Shown here: positions 1-5,188 of the stretch, one piece after another
How the letters are laid out: the number at the start of each line of letters is the position of its first letter
Numbering within the stretch: the first letter of the stretch is position 1
NCBI GenBank assembly: GCA_903930805.1
Contig: CAIYZZ010000332.1
Span: forward strand, 1 to 5,188
Reading direction: 5' to 3'
Source: an uncultured Rhodocyclaceae bacterium
GTDB lineage: Bacteria; Pseudomonadota; Gammaproteobacteria; Burkholderiales; Rhodocyclaceae
DNA: 5,188 nt
The notes under the pieces: model-generated
The model's input: only the letters and a program-made list of their open reading frames with translations
Databases searched by the model: none
Told to the model about the DNA's origin: nothing
Translations under genes and position numbers: made by a program

Positions 1-119
1 ACGATATGCCGGTTGCCGATTTCACGCTGGAAGACATGAAAAAGATGCGTGTGAAGTTGAAGGACGAGATCTATCAACTGTTGCTGGCTTTTCGTATCGG
101 CCAGAAGCGTTCTGCCTGA
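1..119 (+). CDS. C-terminal end of a DUF465/YdcH-like small protein (5' truncated)
   Basis: An open frame enters from the left edge (first full codon at position 3) and stops at TGA 117-119. It leaves 38 residues with the core MKKMRVKLKDEIYQLL. The pattern of a Pro-containing turn followed by a basic helix reading (K)xxRxxLKDEIYxLL is the typical C-terminal half of DUF465 (YdcH-type) proteins, which are short helical-hairpin proteins of roughly 70-80 residues with no firm function. The tail after the helix (AFRIGQKRSA) is longer than in most members I recall. The start and N-terminal half lie outside the window, so the assignment rests on one helix. An unrelated protein ending in a charged helix is possible. 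The next gene begins 60 bases downstream. Confidence 0.55.
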   Translation, partial: DMPVADFTLEDMKKMRVKLKDEIYQLLLAFRIGQKRSA

Positions 120-154
120 TCCCGCTTCCTGTTTTCAGCGCAGCCGCGCCTGCC

Positions 155-163
155 TGATTTAAT
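155..163 (+). promoter_or_regulatory. Possible extended -10 element upstream of the MFS transporter gene
   Basis: TGATTTAAT fits the extended -10 form TGnTATAAT with one mismatch in the hexamer (TTTAAT at 158-163). No good -35 hexamer is present at 16-18 bases spacing; the best at 18 is TTCAGC (134-139), 3 of 6. Transcription would begin near 170 and leave a leader of only about 10 bases before the ATG at 180. This is a weak motif-only prediction. Confidence 0.22.
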
Positions 164-179
164 TTACGTCGGGCGCCGC

Positions 180-1340
180 ATGCGAGTTTCTCCCCTCGGG
201 TGGCTCGCCACCTGGTACTTCTTTTACTTCGCTTTCGTCGGTGCTTTCGCACCGTATTTCACGCTTTACCTGCAAGACATTGGCTTCTCCGCTTGGGAGA
301 TTGGCGTGATGATGTCGGTGCCTCAGGTTATGCGTTTGCTGGCACCCAACCTCTGGGGCTGGCTGGCTGACCACCTTGGTCGTCGCGTTGCTGTCGTGCG
401 CCTGGCGGCTTTCTTTTCCCTCATCGGTTTTGCCGGATTTTTCTTTACGCGCGAATACACCGCCATGCTCGCCGCGATGGCGCTCGTCTGGTTTTTCTGG
501 AGTGCTGCGCTACCGCTGGTCGAAGCGATGACGCTCGACCAACTGGCGGGGCAAACCGAACGCTACGGCAGCATCCGTCTGTGGGGATCAATCGGTTTCA
601 TCGTCAGCGTGATGGTGATCGGCGCCATGCTCGATCATGTGCCGATCAGCGCGCTGCTCTGGGCCTGCATCGCCATCCTCGCCAGCGTGCTGGCCAGCGC
701 GCTCACCTTGCCAGAAACAAAAGTCGGCGCTGGCGGGACGGCACCCCCACTGGGTGATCTCCTGAAACGCCCCGAGGTGCTGGCCTTGTTGGCCGCCTGC
801 TTCTTCATGTCGATCGCACACGGGCCGCTCTACGTGTTCTATTCGATCCATTTGGTCAACCACGGTTATGACAAACTGGCGGTCGGCCTGTTCTGGTCGC
901 TCGGCGTGCTGGCGGAGATTGCTGTGTTCATTGCCATGCCGCGCCTGATGCGCTGGACATCTTTGCGCGGCATCTTGTTGGCAAGTTTTACCCTGGCCGT
1001 GCTGCGATTCCTGCTGATCGGCTGGGCGGCGGATTCACCTGTCATTCTGCTCTTTGCGCAACTTCTGCATGGGGCCACCTTCGGTGCCTTCCATGCAGGG
1101 ACAGTGGCGGTACTGGCGCGCTGGTTCGCCCCGCAGCAGCAGGCACGTATGCAGGGGCTGTATGGCAGTCTCTCATTTGGTGCGGGCGGCATGATCGGCG
1201 GTTTGCTCAGTGGCGAAGCCTGGGGCAGCCTCGGCGCGGGCATGACCTATACGCTCGCTGCGCTGTTTGCTGCCTGCGGCTGGGTGCTGATTTGGCGCTG
1301 GCTGCCAGTGACACTGAGTCACTACCGCCCTGTGCGATAA
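180..1340 (+). CDS. MFS transporter, HcaT-like (3-phenylpropionate transporter type)
   Basis: This 386-residue inner-membrane protein has about 12 hydrophobic segments (roughly residues 9-31, 40-60, 71-90, 94-113, 134-151, 155-175, 201-224, 236-253, 262-281, 287-312, 329-347, 354-374). The loop after TM2 carries the MFS motif A form GWLADHLGRR (60-69). Three stretches match my memory of E. coli HcaT (379 aa): YGSIRLWGSIGFI (129-141), FWSLGVLAEIAVF (238-250) and LLHGATFGAFHAG (295-307). The N-terminus also aligns with HcaT without overhang, which supports the ATG at 180 although no clear Shine-Dalgarno precedes it. Family members are proton-driven importers of aromatic acids or are uncharacterised, and the substrate here cannot be read from sequence. 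No catabolic genes are nearby. The gene is complete and 44 bases before the next start. Confidence 0.88.
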   Translation: MRVSPLGWLATWYFFYFAFVGAFAPYFTLYLQDIGFSAWEIGVMMSVPQVMRLLAPNLWGWLADHLGRRVAVVRLAAFFSLIGFAGFFFTREYTAMLAAMALVWFFWSAALPLVEAMTLDQLAGQTERYGSIRLWGSIGFIVSVMVIGAMLDHVPISALLWACIAILASVLASALTLPETKVGAGGTAPPLGDLLKRPEVLALLAACFFMSIAHGPLYVFYSIHLVNHGYDKLAVGLFWSLGVLAEIAVFIAMPRLMRWTSLRGILLASFTLAVLRFLLIGWAADSPVILLFAQLLHGATFGAFHAGTVAVLARWFAPQQQARMQGLYGSLSFGAGGMIGGLLSGEAWGSLGAGMTYTLAALFAACGWVLIWRWLPVTLSHYRPVR

Positions 1341-1384
1341 TTTCCACTCTTAGTCCTTTTTTAATCTCTATAACGAAAATACCC

Positions 1385-1504
1385 ATGAAAACACTACTGC
1401 TCATCCTCGCCGCTACTTTTGCCCTTGCCGCTTGCAATACCGTACAGGGTGTTGGCAAGGATATTGAAAAAGGTGGCGAGGCAATCCAGAAGGCGACCAA
1501 GTAA
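1385..1504 (+). CDS. Entericidin A/B-family small lipoprotein
   Basis: This 39-residue protein has a Lys at position 2, a hydrophobic stretch (4-16) and a lipobox Leu-Ala-Ala-Cys with the lipidated cysteine at residue 17. The mature part, NTVQGVGKDIEKGGEAIQKA after Cys17, matches the entericidin pattern CNTxxGxGKDIxKGGExI. Entericidins EcnA and EcnB of E. coli are small lipoproteins described as an antidote/toxin pair linked to stationary-phase lysis. Most homologues, including lone copies like this one, are untested. The Asn at +2 after Cys argues against Asp-type inner-membrane retention, so an outer-membrane location is likely. I chose the ATG at 1385 because it gives a normal signal peptide; upstream in-frame starts lie inside the transporter gene. 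The leader has no recognisable Shine-Dalgarno. An 86-base gap separates it from leuB. I cannot tell a toxin from an antidote role. Confidence 0.87.
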   Translation: MKTLLLILAATFALAACNTVQGVGKDIEKGGEAIQKATK

Positions 1505-1590
1505 GGGGTCAGACCTTCATTCAACTTGATGGATTGTTGGTGCTGCACCGTCTCATCAGCTTCGATCGTGCGTTCTATTAGGAAGACAAC
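1505..1590 (+). other. Intergenic leader of leuB with small inverted repeats
   Basis: These 86 bases lie between the entericidin stop and the leuB start. They contain GGTCAGACC (1507-1515, an odd palindrome within GGGGTCAGACC), and GGTG-CTG-CACC (1539-1549), a 4-bp stem with a 3-base loop. The latter is flanked by the imperfectly placed pair TGATG (1527-1531) and CATCA (1554-1558), which could extend it into a bulged stem. No U-tract follows, so it is not an intrinsic terminator. No convincing promoter is visible. A transcript could pass from the entericidin gene into leuB. Confidence 0.3.
1580..1586 (+). promoter_or_regulatory. Ribosome binding site of leuB
   Basis: AGGAAGA begins with the core AGGA (1580-1583), 7 bases before the leuB ATG at 1591 when measured from the end of the core. 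It supports that start, which also gives the standard N-terminus for the enzyme. Confidence 0.7.
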
Positions 1591-2643
1591 ATGAAGATTT
1601 GCGTTCTGCCTGGCGATGGTATCGGCCCGGAAATTACCGCCGAAGCAGTGCGGGTGCTCAAGGCGCTCGATTTGAAATTCGAGATGGAAGAGGCACTGCT
1701 TGGTGGTTGCGCCATTGACGCGGCGAATGATCCATTTCCCCCGGCGACGCAGAAACTCGCCAAGGAGGCGGATGCCGTATTGCTTGGTGCCGTCGGTGGA
1801 CCTCAGTGGGACAACAACCCTCGCGAATTGCGCCCCGAAAGCGGCCTGTTGCGCATTCGCAAAGACCTCGGCTTGTTCGCCAACTTGCGTCCGGCAATCC
1901 TTTATCCGGAACTCGCCAACGCTTCGACGCTCAAGCCGGAAGTGGTAGCTGGTCTGGATATCCTCATCGTGCGCGAGTTGACGGGTGACATCTATTTTGG
2001 CCAGCCACGCGGTATCGAGTTCAAGAATGGCGAACGTTTTGGCTTCAATACCATGCACTACACAGAAAGCGAGATTCGCCGCATCCTGCGCGTTGCCTTC
2101 GCTGCTGCGCGGAAACGTAACAAGAGGGTCTGTTCGGTCGACAAGATGAACGTGCTCGAATGCACCCAGTTGTGGCGCGATGTCGCCAAAGAAGTGGGCA
2201 AGGAGTATCCGGATGTCGAGTTATCACACATGCTGGTCGATAATGCAGCCATGCAATTGGTGAAGAACCCGAAGCAGTTTGATGTGATGGTGACCGGCAA
2301 CATGTTCGGCGACATTCTTTCAGACGAAGCGTCGATGCTTACCGGTTCGATCGGCATGCTGCCTTCGGCATCGCTCGACGCCAACAACAAGGGACTATAT
2401 GAGCCCTCGCATGGTTCGGCACCCGATATCGCCGGCAAGGGCGTGGCCAACCCGCTGGCAACGATTCTGTCGGTGGCGATGATGTTGCGTTATACCTTTG
2501 CCAACGAAGCTGCCGCGCTGCGCGTCGAGGCTGTGGTAAAGAAAGTTCTGGCTCAGGGTTTCCGTACCGGCGATATTTACGAAGCGGGTACCCGGCGTGT
2601 TGGCACGAAGGAAATGGGCGACGCCGTGCTGGCGGCGCTGTAA
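1591..2643 (+). CDS. leuB: 3-isopropylmalate dehydrogenase
   Basis: This cytoplasmic enzyme oxidises and decarboxylates (2R,3S)-3-isopropylmalate with NAD+ to 4-methyl-2-oxopentanoate, the third dedicated step of leucine synthesis. The 350-residue length is normal. The N-terminus [14 protein letters not shown] is the family signature. By comparison with the Thermus and E. coli enzymes, substrate residues are Arg90, Arg100, Arg128, Tyr135 and Lys185. The metal-binding aspartates are Asp217, Asp241 and Asp245, the last two within [13 protein letters not shown]. The NAD-binding loop [15 protein letters not shown] is at 274-288. The motif [14 protein letters not shown] (128-141) separates it from isocitrate and tartrate dehydrogenases of the same fold. 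All key residues are present, so the gene should be functional. It is followed after 22 bases by asd, probably in one operon. leuC and leuD are not in the window. Confidence 0.97.
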   Translation: MKICVLPGDGIGPEITAEAVRVLKALDLKFEMEEALLGGCAIDAANDPFPPATQKLAKEADAVLLGAVGGPQWDNNPRELRPESGLLRIRKDLGLFANLRPAILYPELANASTLKPEVVAGLDILIVRELTGDIYFGQPRGIEFKNGERFGFNTMHYTESEIRRILRVAFAAARKRNKRVCSVDKMNVLECTQLWRDVAKEVGKEYPDVELSHMLVDNAAMQLVKNPKQFDVMVTGNMFGDILSDEASMLTGSIGMLPSASLDANNKGLYEPSHGSAPDIAGKGVANPLATILSVAMMLRYTFANEAAALRVEAVVKKVLAQGFRTGDIYEAGTRRVGTKEMGDAVLAAL

Positions 2644-2650
2644 TTGATTT

Positions 2651-2659
2651 GAAGAGGTG
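2651..2659 (+). promoter_or_regulatory. Ribosome binding site that decides the asd start
   Basis: GAAGAGGTG lies in the 22-base leuB-asd gap, with its purine core ending about 6 bases before the ATG at 2666. A GTG at 2657 in the same frame overlaps this site, so it is much more likely part of the Shine-Dalgarno than a start codon. The ATG also gives the N-terminus [15 protein letters not shown], which matches E. coli Asd ([15 protein letters not shown]) from residue 1. Confidence 0.7.
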
Positions 2660-2665
2660 AGTGTC

Positions 2666-3787
2666 ATGAAAAAAGTAGGCCTGGTGGGCTGGCGTGGCAT
2701 GGTGGGCTCTGTGCTCATGCAGCGCATGCGTGAAGAAGGCGATTTCGCCCTGATCGAACCGGTGTTCTTCACCACGTCGAATGTCGGCGGGCAGGGTCCT
2801 GTCGAGTCGGGGCGCGCGCTGCTCAAGGACGCCGGGGATCTTGTAGCACTGAAGCAGATGGACATCATCATCACCTGCCAGGGCGGCGACTACACCAAGG
2901 AAGTCTTTGGCCCGCTGCGTGCCTCCGGATGGGATGGCATGTGGGTCGATGCGGCCTCCAGCCTGCGCATGACCGATGATGCGATCATCATTCTCGACCC
3001 GGTGAACCTCGATGTCATCAAAGCCGGCTTGGCGAATGGCATCAAGAACTACATCGGCGGCAACTGCACGGTATCTTTGATGCTGATGGGGCTTGGTGGG
3101 TTGTTCCGTCATGATCTGGTCGAGTGGGTTTCGGCCATGACTTACCAGGCTGCCTCGGGTGCCGGCGCACAGAACATGCGTGAGCTGATCTCCCAGATGG
3201 GCGTGCTGCACGATGCTGTCAAGGCCGAGCTGGCCGATCCGGCCTCGGCCATTCTCGACATCGACCGCAAGGTGGCCGAGACCATGCGTGCGGCTTCGTT
3301 CCCTGCCAAGAACTTCCGCGGCGTGCCACTCGCCGGCAGCCTGATTCCGTGGATCGACGTGCCGGTCGATGGTGGCCAGTCGAAGGAGGAGTGGAAGGGG
3401 GGTGCGGAATGCAACAAGATTCTCGGCAAGCCGGCATTCCGTTCGCCGGGCAGCATTCCTATCGACGGCCTTTGCGTGCGTGTGGGCGCCATGCGCTGCC
3501 ATTCGCAGGGTTTGACGATCAAACTGAAAAGGAATGTGCCGCTGGACGAGGTCAGCGACATCATCGCCAAGGCCAACGACTGGGTGAAGGTGGTGCCGAA
3601 CGAGCGCGAGACATCCGAGCGTGACCTGACGCCGGCGGCGGTGACTGGCACGCTGACAGTGCCGGTCGGACGTTTGCACAAACTGGCCATGGGCCCGGAA
3701 TATCTGGGTGCCTTTACCTGCGGCGATCAGCTTTTGTGGGGGGCGGCGGAGCCGCTGCGCCGCATGTTGCGTATTTTGCTCGGATAA
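2666..3787 (+). CDS. asd: Aspartate-semialdehyde dehydrogenase
   Basis: This cytoplasmic enzyme reduces L-aspartyl-4-phosphate with NADPH to L-aspartate 4-semialdehyde, the branch point to diaminopimelate/lysine, threonine and methionine. The 373 residues compare with 367 in E. coli. In order they show the nucleotide-binding start [11 protein letters not shown] (5-15), TCQGGDY (70-76), VDAASSLRM (94-102), the catalytic cysteine Cys134 in [20 protein letters not shown] (159-168), EEWK (241-244) and [11 protein letters not shown] (271-281) with the catalytic His279. The C-terminal block is [16 protein letters not shown]. All expected catalytic residues are present. This is the Gram-negative E. 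coli-type subfamily. Against E. coli it has a small insertion near residues 256-265 ([10 protein letters not shown]). The gene is 22 bases after leuB, which suggests co-transcription. No clear terminator follows it. Confidence 0.97.
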   Translation: MKKVGLVGWRGMVGSVLMQRMREEGDFALIEPVFFTTSNVGGQGPVESGRALLKDAGDLVALKQMDIIITCQGGDYTKEVFGPLRASGWDGMWVDAASSLRMTDDAIIILDPVNLDVIKAGLANGIKNYIGGNCTVSLMLMGLGGLFRHDLVEWVSAMTYQAASGAGAQNMRELISQMGVLHDAVKAELADPASAILDIDRKVAETMRAASFPAKNFRGVPLAGSLIPWIDVPVDGGQSKEEWKGGAECNKILGKPAFRSPGSIPIDGLCVRVGAMRCHSQGLTIKLKRNVPLDEVSDIIAKANDWVKVVPNERETSERDLTPAAVTGTLTVPVGRLHKLAMGPEYLGAFTCGDQLLWGAAEPLRRMLRILLG

Positions 3788-3853
3788 ACCAATCCGGCAC
3801 ATAATGCAAAGGTTGAGCTTGCGCCATTAAGCCCATGATGTTATTTTAATTAC

Positions 3854-3871
3854 CGTATAACTTCGTATAAC
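3854..3871 (+). repeat. Direct repeat CGTATAAC, 10-base period
   Basis: Two perfect copies of CGTATAAC start at 3854 and 3864, separated by TT. The 10-base period places both on the same face of the helix, as seen at some regulator sites, and each copy could also serve as a -10 element. The stretch ATAACTTCGTATA (3857-3869) inside it equals one 13-base arm of phage P1 loxP, without a second arm. Confidence 0.6.
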
Positions 3872-3874
3872 AAA

Positions 3875-3889
3875 TCCCCGGCGGGGAGG
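3875..3889 (+). promoter_or_regulatory. fimV ribosome binding site inside a GC hairpin
   Basis: GGGGAGG (3883-3889) is a strong Shine-Dalgarno 4 bases before the GTG start at 3894. Its first five bases form the 3' arm of the inverted repeat TCCCC (3875-3879) - GGC loop - GGGGA (3883-3887). When folded, most of the Shine-Dalgarno would be paired. The inverted repeat is seen directly; a regulatory effect is inferred. Confidence 0.5.
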
Positions 3890-3893
3890 CACT

Positions 3894-5188
3894 GTGAATA
3901 AACCGGACAAATCATCGATATTCAAGGCGTCCTTGTTGGTGGCGCTTTTTGGGGCTGCATTTGGTTCGCAGGCGGCTGGCTTGGGCAAACTCACGGTGTA
4001 TTCGGCCATTGGTCAGCCGTTGAATGCCGAGGTCGCTCTCACGGCAACGCCCGAAGAGATCAGCGCACTGTCGGCCAAGCTGGCTTCGCACACTGCCTTC
4101 AGCGACGCAGGTATTGATTTCATGCCGGCGCTGACTGGCTTGCGCTTCAGTGTTGCCAAGTCGCCCGGTGGTCAGCCGATCTTGCGGTTGTCAACCGATA
4201 GCCCCCTTAACGAGCCTTTCCTGCATTTCCTGGTCGAACTCAACTGGACTTCCGGTCGCATGGTACGGGAATACACGTTTCTGCTCGATCCACCAGAAAT
4301 GCTGCAAGTGGGCAAGCCGGCACGAGTTGTGCCGGTTGTACCCCCTGCACAAGCTACCTCTTTGACGCCTGTACCATCCAAGGTTGACGGCAAGACTACT
4401 TCACGCTCTACCGCTCCTTCCTCAGGCCAGTCTGTTGGCGAGTACCAAGTGAAGGCTGGCGACACGCTAAGCAAGATCGCCCGCGAGAACAAGGCTGAAT
4501 CAGTCAGCCTCGATCAGATGTTGGTCGCGTTGTTCAACAACAACCGTGAGATTTTCGACGGTAGCAACATGAATAGGCTGCGTGCCGGCAAGATATTGCG
4601 CCTGCCCGATCCGACCGACGCTGCCAAGGTTAATGGAGGCGAGGCGCGCAAGCTGATTGTCAGTCAGGCGGCAGATTTCAATGCCTATCGACGTCGTCTG
4701 GCTGAAGCTGCGGGTAATGCTCCGGCAGTCGAGGTTGCGCCGCAGCAGCAGACCGCCGGCAAGATCAAACCGCAGGTTGAGGCAAAGGCGGCACCGGCAC
4801 CCACCGCTGACAAGCTCGAAGTTTCACGCACAGAGGTCGCCAAGACAGCCAAGGCGGGTGGTGCTGGCAAGGGCCTCGAGGAGGATTTGATCGCCCGAGA
4901 CAAGTCCTTGCGCGAAGCAGCCGAACGCATTGCACAGCTAGAAAAAAATCTTGAGAATCTGAAGCATCTGGTTGAGTTGAAGAGCCAGCCAGGGGCTCAG
5001 GTACAACAGCAAGCGCAGGCAGTTGCGGCATCAAAGCCCGTGGAGGAAAAGAAGCCGGAACCTTCTGCCCCCAAGACTGTTGCCGCGCCGGTGGCAAGTG
5101 CGCCAGTAACGACAGTGCCCGCAGCCGAAAAACCTGCTGAGCCGGTTAGTCCGGTTGCCGCACCCAAGCCGGCCGAAGCGGAGGCTGG
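3894..5188 (+). CDS. fimV: FimV-like LysM-domain protein (3' truncated by the window)
   Basis: The frame is open from GTG 3894 to the edge: 431 codons with no stop. An in-frame TAA at 3858-3860 and the absence of an upstream ATG, together with GGGGAGG before it, fix the GTG start. Residues 1-28 look like a Sec signal peptide (basic start, hydrophobic 12-24, SQAA at 25-28 before Gly29). Residues 29-135 form the FimV N-terminal domain, with GLGKLTVYSAIGQPLNAEV and the conserved NWTSGRMVREYTFLLDPP (117-134). A Ser/Thr/Pro-rich linker leads to a LysM-like peptidoglycan-binding domain at about 184-239 (YQVKAGDTLSKIA to LRLPD). A second linker is followed by a probable coiled coil (328-365) and an Ala/Pro/Glu/Lys-rich region up to the edge. 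In Pseudomonas, FimV is a polar inner-membrane hub needed for type IV pilus assembly and twitching. Full proteins are usually much longer, with a TM segment and cytoplasmic TPR part, expected beyond the window. Confidence 0.92.
   Translation, partial: MNKPDKSSIFKASLLVALFGAAFGSQAAGLGKLTVYSAIGQPLNAEVALTATPEEISALSAKLASHTAFSDAGIDFMPALTGLRFSVAKSPGGQPILRLSTDSPLNEPFLHFLVELNWTSGRMVREYTFLLDPPEMLQVGKPARVVPVVPPAQATSLTPVPSKVDGKTTSRSTAPSSGQSVGEYQVKAGDTLSKIARENKAESVSLDQMLVALFNNNREIFDGSNMNRLRAGKILRLPDPTDAAKVNGGEARKLIVSQAADFNAYRRRLAEAAGNAPAVEVAPQQQTAGKIKPQVEAKAAPAPTADKLEVSRTEVAKTAKAGGAGKGLEEDLIARDKSLREAAERIAQLEKNLENLKHLVELKSQPGAQVQQQAQAVAASKPVEEKKPEPSAPKTVAAPVASAPVTTVPAAEKPAEPVSPVAAPKPAEAEA

Larger units (their letters stand above)
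3788..3893 (+). promoter_or_regulatory. asd-fimV intergenic region, probable site of a fimV promoter
   Basis: This 106-base AT-richer stretch separates asd from fimV. It contains the octamer CGTATAAC twice (3854-3861 and 3864-3871), each including a TATAAC hexamer close to the -10 consensus. The matching -35 positions are poor (TTTTAA at 3844-3849 for the second copy, 3 of 6). TTGAGC at 3813-3818 is a better -35 but has no good partner at normal spacing. No hairpin with a U-tract is present, so read-through from asd is also possible. The exact promoter is uncertain. Confidence 0.35.

Noticed and set aside
1307..1362. Intrinsic terminator after the transporter gene
   Set aside because: AGTGAC-ACTGA-GTCACT (1307-1323) is a 6-bp stem, but the T-run (1357-1362) is more than 30 bases downstream and nothing pairs just before it.
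1336..1374. GATAAT (1336-1341) and TATAAC (1369-1374) as -10 elements for the entericidin gene
   Set aside because: Neither has a matching -35 at 16-18 bases; GTGACA at 1308-1313 is 22 bases from GATAAT. TATAAC would start transcription almost at the ATG.
1207..2058. 283-codon open frame on the minus strand
   Set aside because: It runs antisense across the ends of three real genes and two intergenic gaps, with no recognisable domain or ribosome binding site. It is a chance open frame.
2657..2665. GTG as an earlier asd start
   Set aside because: The GTG is inside the Shine-Dalgarno sequence used by the ATG at 2666, and the ATG matches the E. coli Asd N-terminus exactly.
2339..3802. 487-codon open frame on the minus strand
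   Set aside because: It lies antisense to leuB's end and the whole of asd, whose reading is certain from family motifs. The translation is rich in Arg, His, Gln and Ala with no recognisable domain, as expected of a GC-rich antisense shadow.
3795..3808. Sigma-54-like promoter CGGCAC...TGCA after asd
   Set aside because: The GG and GC elements are 8 bases apart instead of the required 10, and the -12 element lacks its first T.
3857..3869. Functional loxP site
   Set aside because: Only one 13-base arm is present. The spacer and the inverted second arm are absent on both sides.
1..5188. A novel defence, mobile or multi-gene system
   Set aside because: Every gene belongs to a recognised housekeeping or transport family. 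There are no transposases, integrases, CRISPR repeats, toxin-antitoxin pairs beyond the lone entericidin, or unexplained long stretches.

Overview
The window reads as an ordinary chromosomal segment of a moderately GC-rich betaproteobacterium, possibly of the Rhodocyclales/Nitrosomonadales type. That placement rests on protein resemblance and on the order leuB - asd - fimV, which I know from many betaproteobacteria. It is an inference, not a database result. All genes lie on the + strand.

Layout: (1) positions 1-119 hold the 3' end of a small gene that looks like a DUF465/YdcH-family protein. (2) 180-1340 encodes a 12-TM major facilitator transporter of the HcaT-like (3-phenylpropionate transporter) type. 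(3) 1385-1504 encodes a 39-residue entericidin-type lipoprotein. (4) 1591-2643 is leuB, 3-isopropylmalate dehydrogenase. (5) 2666-3787 is asd, aspartate-semialdehyde dehydrogenase, 22 bases after leuB and probably co-transcribed with it. (6) 3894 to the window end is the 5' part of a fimV-like gene, read from a GTG start. It encodes a secreted or inner-membrane protein with a FimV N-terminal domain, a LysM-like domain and a coiled coil, and it runs off the edge.

leuB (third step of leucine synthesis) and asd (second step of the aspartate pathway to lysine, diaminopimelate, threonine and methionine) form a small amino-acid biosynthesis unit. fimV belongs to cell-pole and type IV pilus biology and is a neighbour rather than a pathway partner. 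The entericidin gene is notable because in related genomes, as I recall, a similar small lipoprotein gene sits between leuC and leuD. Here leuC and leuD are absent next to leuB, and a transporter gene precedes the lipoprotein gene.

I found no RNA genes, CRISPR array, insertion sequence or phage genes, and no sign of a novel multi-gene system. The more interesting details are non-coding: a GC hairpin that contains most of the fimV ribosome binding site, a repeated CGTATAAC octamer upstream of fimV that happens to contain a perfect 13-base loxP arm, and an 86-base leuB leader with small inverted repeats and a 21-codon frame ending in an ATGA overlap with the leuB start.
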